A stretch of DNA of 46,815 nt from positions 1-46,815 of the forward strand of contig VGTK01000017.1 of the NCBI GenBank assembly GCA_016874715.1, written 5' to 3'. A program made the position numbers and the translations under genes. Each line of letters starts with the position of its first letter. Position 1 is the stretch's first letter. The notes under the pieces are model-generated. The model was not told where the DNA came from, did not search any database, and worked only from the letters and a program-made list of their open reading frames with translations. The stretch comes from Deltaproteobacteria bacterium (lineage in GTDB: Bacteria > Desulfobacterota > Binatia > UBA12015). Positions 45,444-46,815 of this stretch are shown in pieces.

Positions 45444-46601
45444 GTGATCGCTCCCGCGGACGTCGGCCATGCGGCCACCCTCGCTGAACGCTCCTCGAGG
45501 CGGACGGCGGCGCTCGCCACGTCCGCGCCGCGTGGTGCGTCGCTGGTGCGCGAAGCTGCCGACCGCAGCTACGCGCGCAGCGTCGGGTCCCGTTCGGCCG
45601 CACGCCCGCCGCGGCTCGGCGAGCGCGCGCGTGCGGCCATGCGCCTCGAGCACCTGAGCCCGCGAACCGAGGAGGCGTACCTCGGCTGGATGCGCCGTTA
45701 CCACGAGTTCAACGGCCGCAAGGATCCCGCGACGCTCGGCGCGGCGCACGTGACGGCGTTTCTCAACACGCTCGCGACCGAGCGGCGGGTCGCGGCGTCG
45801 ACACAGAACCAGGCGCTCGCGGCACTGCTCTTCCTCTACCGCAGGGTGCTCGGCCTGGAGCTGCCGTGGCTCGACGATCTCGTCCGCGCCCGGGGCGCCG
45901 AGCGGCTGCCCGTCGTGCTGTCGCGGGAGGAGGTGCGTGCAGTCCTGTCCGAGATGAGCGGCGTCACGCGACTGATGGCGACCATGCTCTACGGATCCGG
46001 TCTGCGCCTCCTCGAGTGCTGCCGGCTGCGCGTGAAGGACGTCGACTTCGGGCGGCGGCACATCGTCGTCCGGCGTGGCAAGGGCGACAAGGACCGGGTG
46101 ACGATGCTGCCGGCGATCGTCGCCGACGAGCTGGCCAGCCACCTCGACCGGGTGCACGCGCAGCACCGGCGCGACCTCGCGCAGGGAGGCGGCTGGGTCG
46201 AGCTGCCCGACGCGCTGGCGACCAAGCTGCCCTCCGCGGGCCGCGAGTGGCCATGGCAGTGGGTCTTCCCCGCGACGCGCGGCTACCTCGAGCGCGAGAC
46301 CGGCCAGCGGCGGCGGCACCACCTGCACGAGACCGTCGTGCAGCAGGCGGTGCGGCGGGCAGTCCTCGCGTCGGGGATCGCCAAGCGGGCGACGTGCCAC
46401 ACCTTCCGGCACTCCTTCGCGACGCACCTGCTCGAGGACGGCAGCGACATCCGCACGGTGCAGGAGCTGCTCGGGCACCGCGACGTGGCTACCACCATGA
46501 TCTACACGCACGTGCTGAACCGCGGGCCGGGCGGCGTGCGGAGCCCGGCGGACCGGCTGCTGCTGGCAGGGCGCGCGGGCGGGGGAGGGGATGGTCGATG
46601 A
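45444..46601 (+). CDS. intI: Integron-type tyrosine recombinase (IntI-like)
   Basis: The catalytic set of tyrosine recombinases is complete: Arg in [20 protein letters not shown], Lys in [21 protein letters not shown] (His-x-x-Arg), LGHRD and the nucleophile Tyr in ATTMIYTHV. The segment [33 protein letters not shown], between the Lys and the HxxR box, is the extra helix region found only in integron integrases. The N-terminal domain [32 protein letters not shown] is normal. GTG 45444 gives 385 residues, about 50 more than most IntI; a start nearer 45546-45639 is possible. It would insert and excise gene cassettes at attI/attC sites. Confidence 0.88.
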   Translation: MIAPADVGHAATLAERSSRRTAALATSAPRGASLVREAADRSYARSVGSRSAARPPRLGERARAAMRLEHLSPRTEEAYLGWMRRYHEFNGRKDPATLGAAHVTAFLNTLATERRVAASTQNQALAALLFLYRRVLGLELPWLDDLVRARGAERLPVVLSREEVRAVLSEMSGVTRLMATMLYGSGLRLLECCRLRVKDVDFGRRHIVVRRGKGDKDRVTMLPAIVADELASHLDRVHAQHRRDLAQGGGWVELPDALATKLPSAGREWPWQWVFPATRGYLERETGQRRRHHLHETVVQQAVRRAVLASGIAKRATCHTFRHSFATHLLEDGSDIRTVQELLGHRDVATTMIYTHVLNRGPGGVRSPADRLLLAGRAGGGGDGR

Positions 46602-46815
46602 CGGGCGTGTCTCGCATAGCGCGCGCTGGCGGTGGTCGCGGAATTAGGCAGATCTGGCGAACGCCGGACGCGTCGTGGACGGCTAGCTGGGAACTGGCGC
46701 CGGTGCGCGCGAGAATCTCGGGTCGGGATCCGCGCGGGAGGGTGTTGGGCAGTTGGGCTCGACGTGTTCGGGGGATTCGCCCGGACCTGTTGAATTTAGG
46801 TTCGGCTCCACAAAC
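46602..46815. other. Sequence after the integrase with three core-site-like motifs
   Basis: These 214 bases have no gene. GTTRRRY-type motifs occur at 46744-46750 and 46752-46758 (GTTGGGC, in tandem) and at 46789-46795 (GTTGAAT). None was found in the 150 bases before the integrase. Near the end, base composition becomes less GC-rich, as in cassette DNA. The window ends before any cassette could be seen. Confidence 0.35.

Overview
The window is uniformly very GC-rich and densely packed, with many start/stop overlaps (ATGA, GTGA) and frequent GTG starts. The gene content fits an environmental, strictly respiratory bacterium of the former Deltaproteobacteria type, most like the uncultured Binatota (Desulfobacterota_B). 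This is an inference from gene families: five acyl-CoA dehydrogenases, three luciferase-like (F420-type) oxidoreductases, several SDRs, a thiolase, a nitronate monooxygenase and large periplasmic Cys-rich and haem proteins. No rRNA, tRNA or CRISPR array was seen.

Layout. 1-5.5 kb: a decayed VapBC remnant overlapping a DapB-like dehydrogenase, a nitronate monooxygenase, a coupled pair (GGCT-like protein and a two-domain lipid-associated protein) and a secreted Cys-repeat protein. 5.7-9.5 kb: a DUF4143-type ATPase, phosphoglucomutase, and a scar where a frameshifted antitoxin, a six-codon VapC start and a second DUF4143-type ATPase, cut in half, meet. 9.7-16.5 kb: LLM oxidoreductase, VOC protein, patatin, Cu/Zn SOD, Zn alcohol dehydrogenase, a PQQ-type beta-propeller lipoprotein with no clear start or stop, a molybdopterin-oxidoreductase stub and a DUF1295 membrane protein.

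16.5-23.1 kb is the most remarkable part. A TetR regulator and a 7-1-7 palindrome face a four-gene exported set: (1) a lipoprotein joining a CX4CH cytochrome-like segment to a PHM/DBH-type copper monooxygenase fold, (2) a secreted Cys-rich protein, (3) one polypeptide fusing MbnP (copper protein whose Trp is oxidised to kynurenine) with MbnH (its di-haem MauG-like maturase), and (4) a secreted CX4CH protein whose N-terminal module is a close paralogue of that in gene 2. The set looks like a self-contained periplasmic copper-redox system without methanobactin genes.

23.2-44.9 kb is mostly catabolic: a phosphotransferase, a hybrid histidine kinase, two tandem pairs of acyl-CoA dehydrogenases (the arrangement of heteromeric steroid/isoprenoid-type enzymes) plus a fifth single one, SDRs including a PECR/DECR-like reductase, a thiolase, LLM enzymes, an AlkB-like dioxygenase, an acyltransferase, DUF6498 and DUF488 proteins, and a homocysteine S-methyltransferase-like gene with both an in-frame TGA at a likely Cys position and a one-base frameshift. 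45.0-46.8 kb holds a frameshifted PH-domain remnant and an integron-type tyrosine recombinase at the edge of the window, with core-site-like sequences only on its 3' side.

Three genes (antitoxin at 8.7 kb, methyltransferase at 43.8 kb, PH-domain protein at 45.2 kb) each appear to lack exactly one base in a homopolymer or GC run. Either real decay or consensus errors could explain them, so broken genes here should be read with care.
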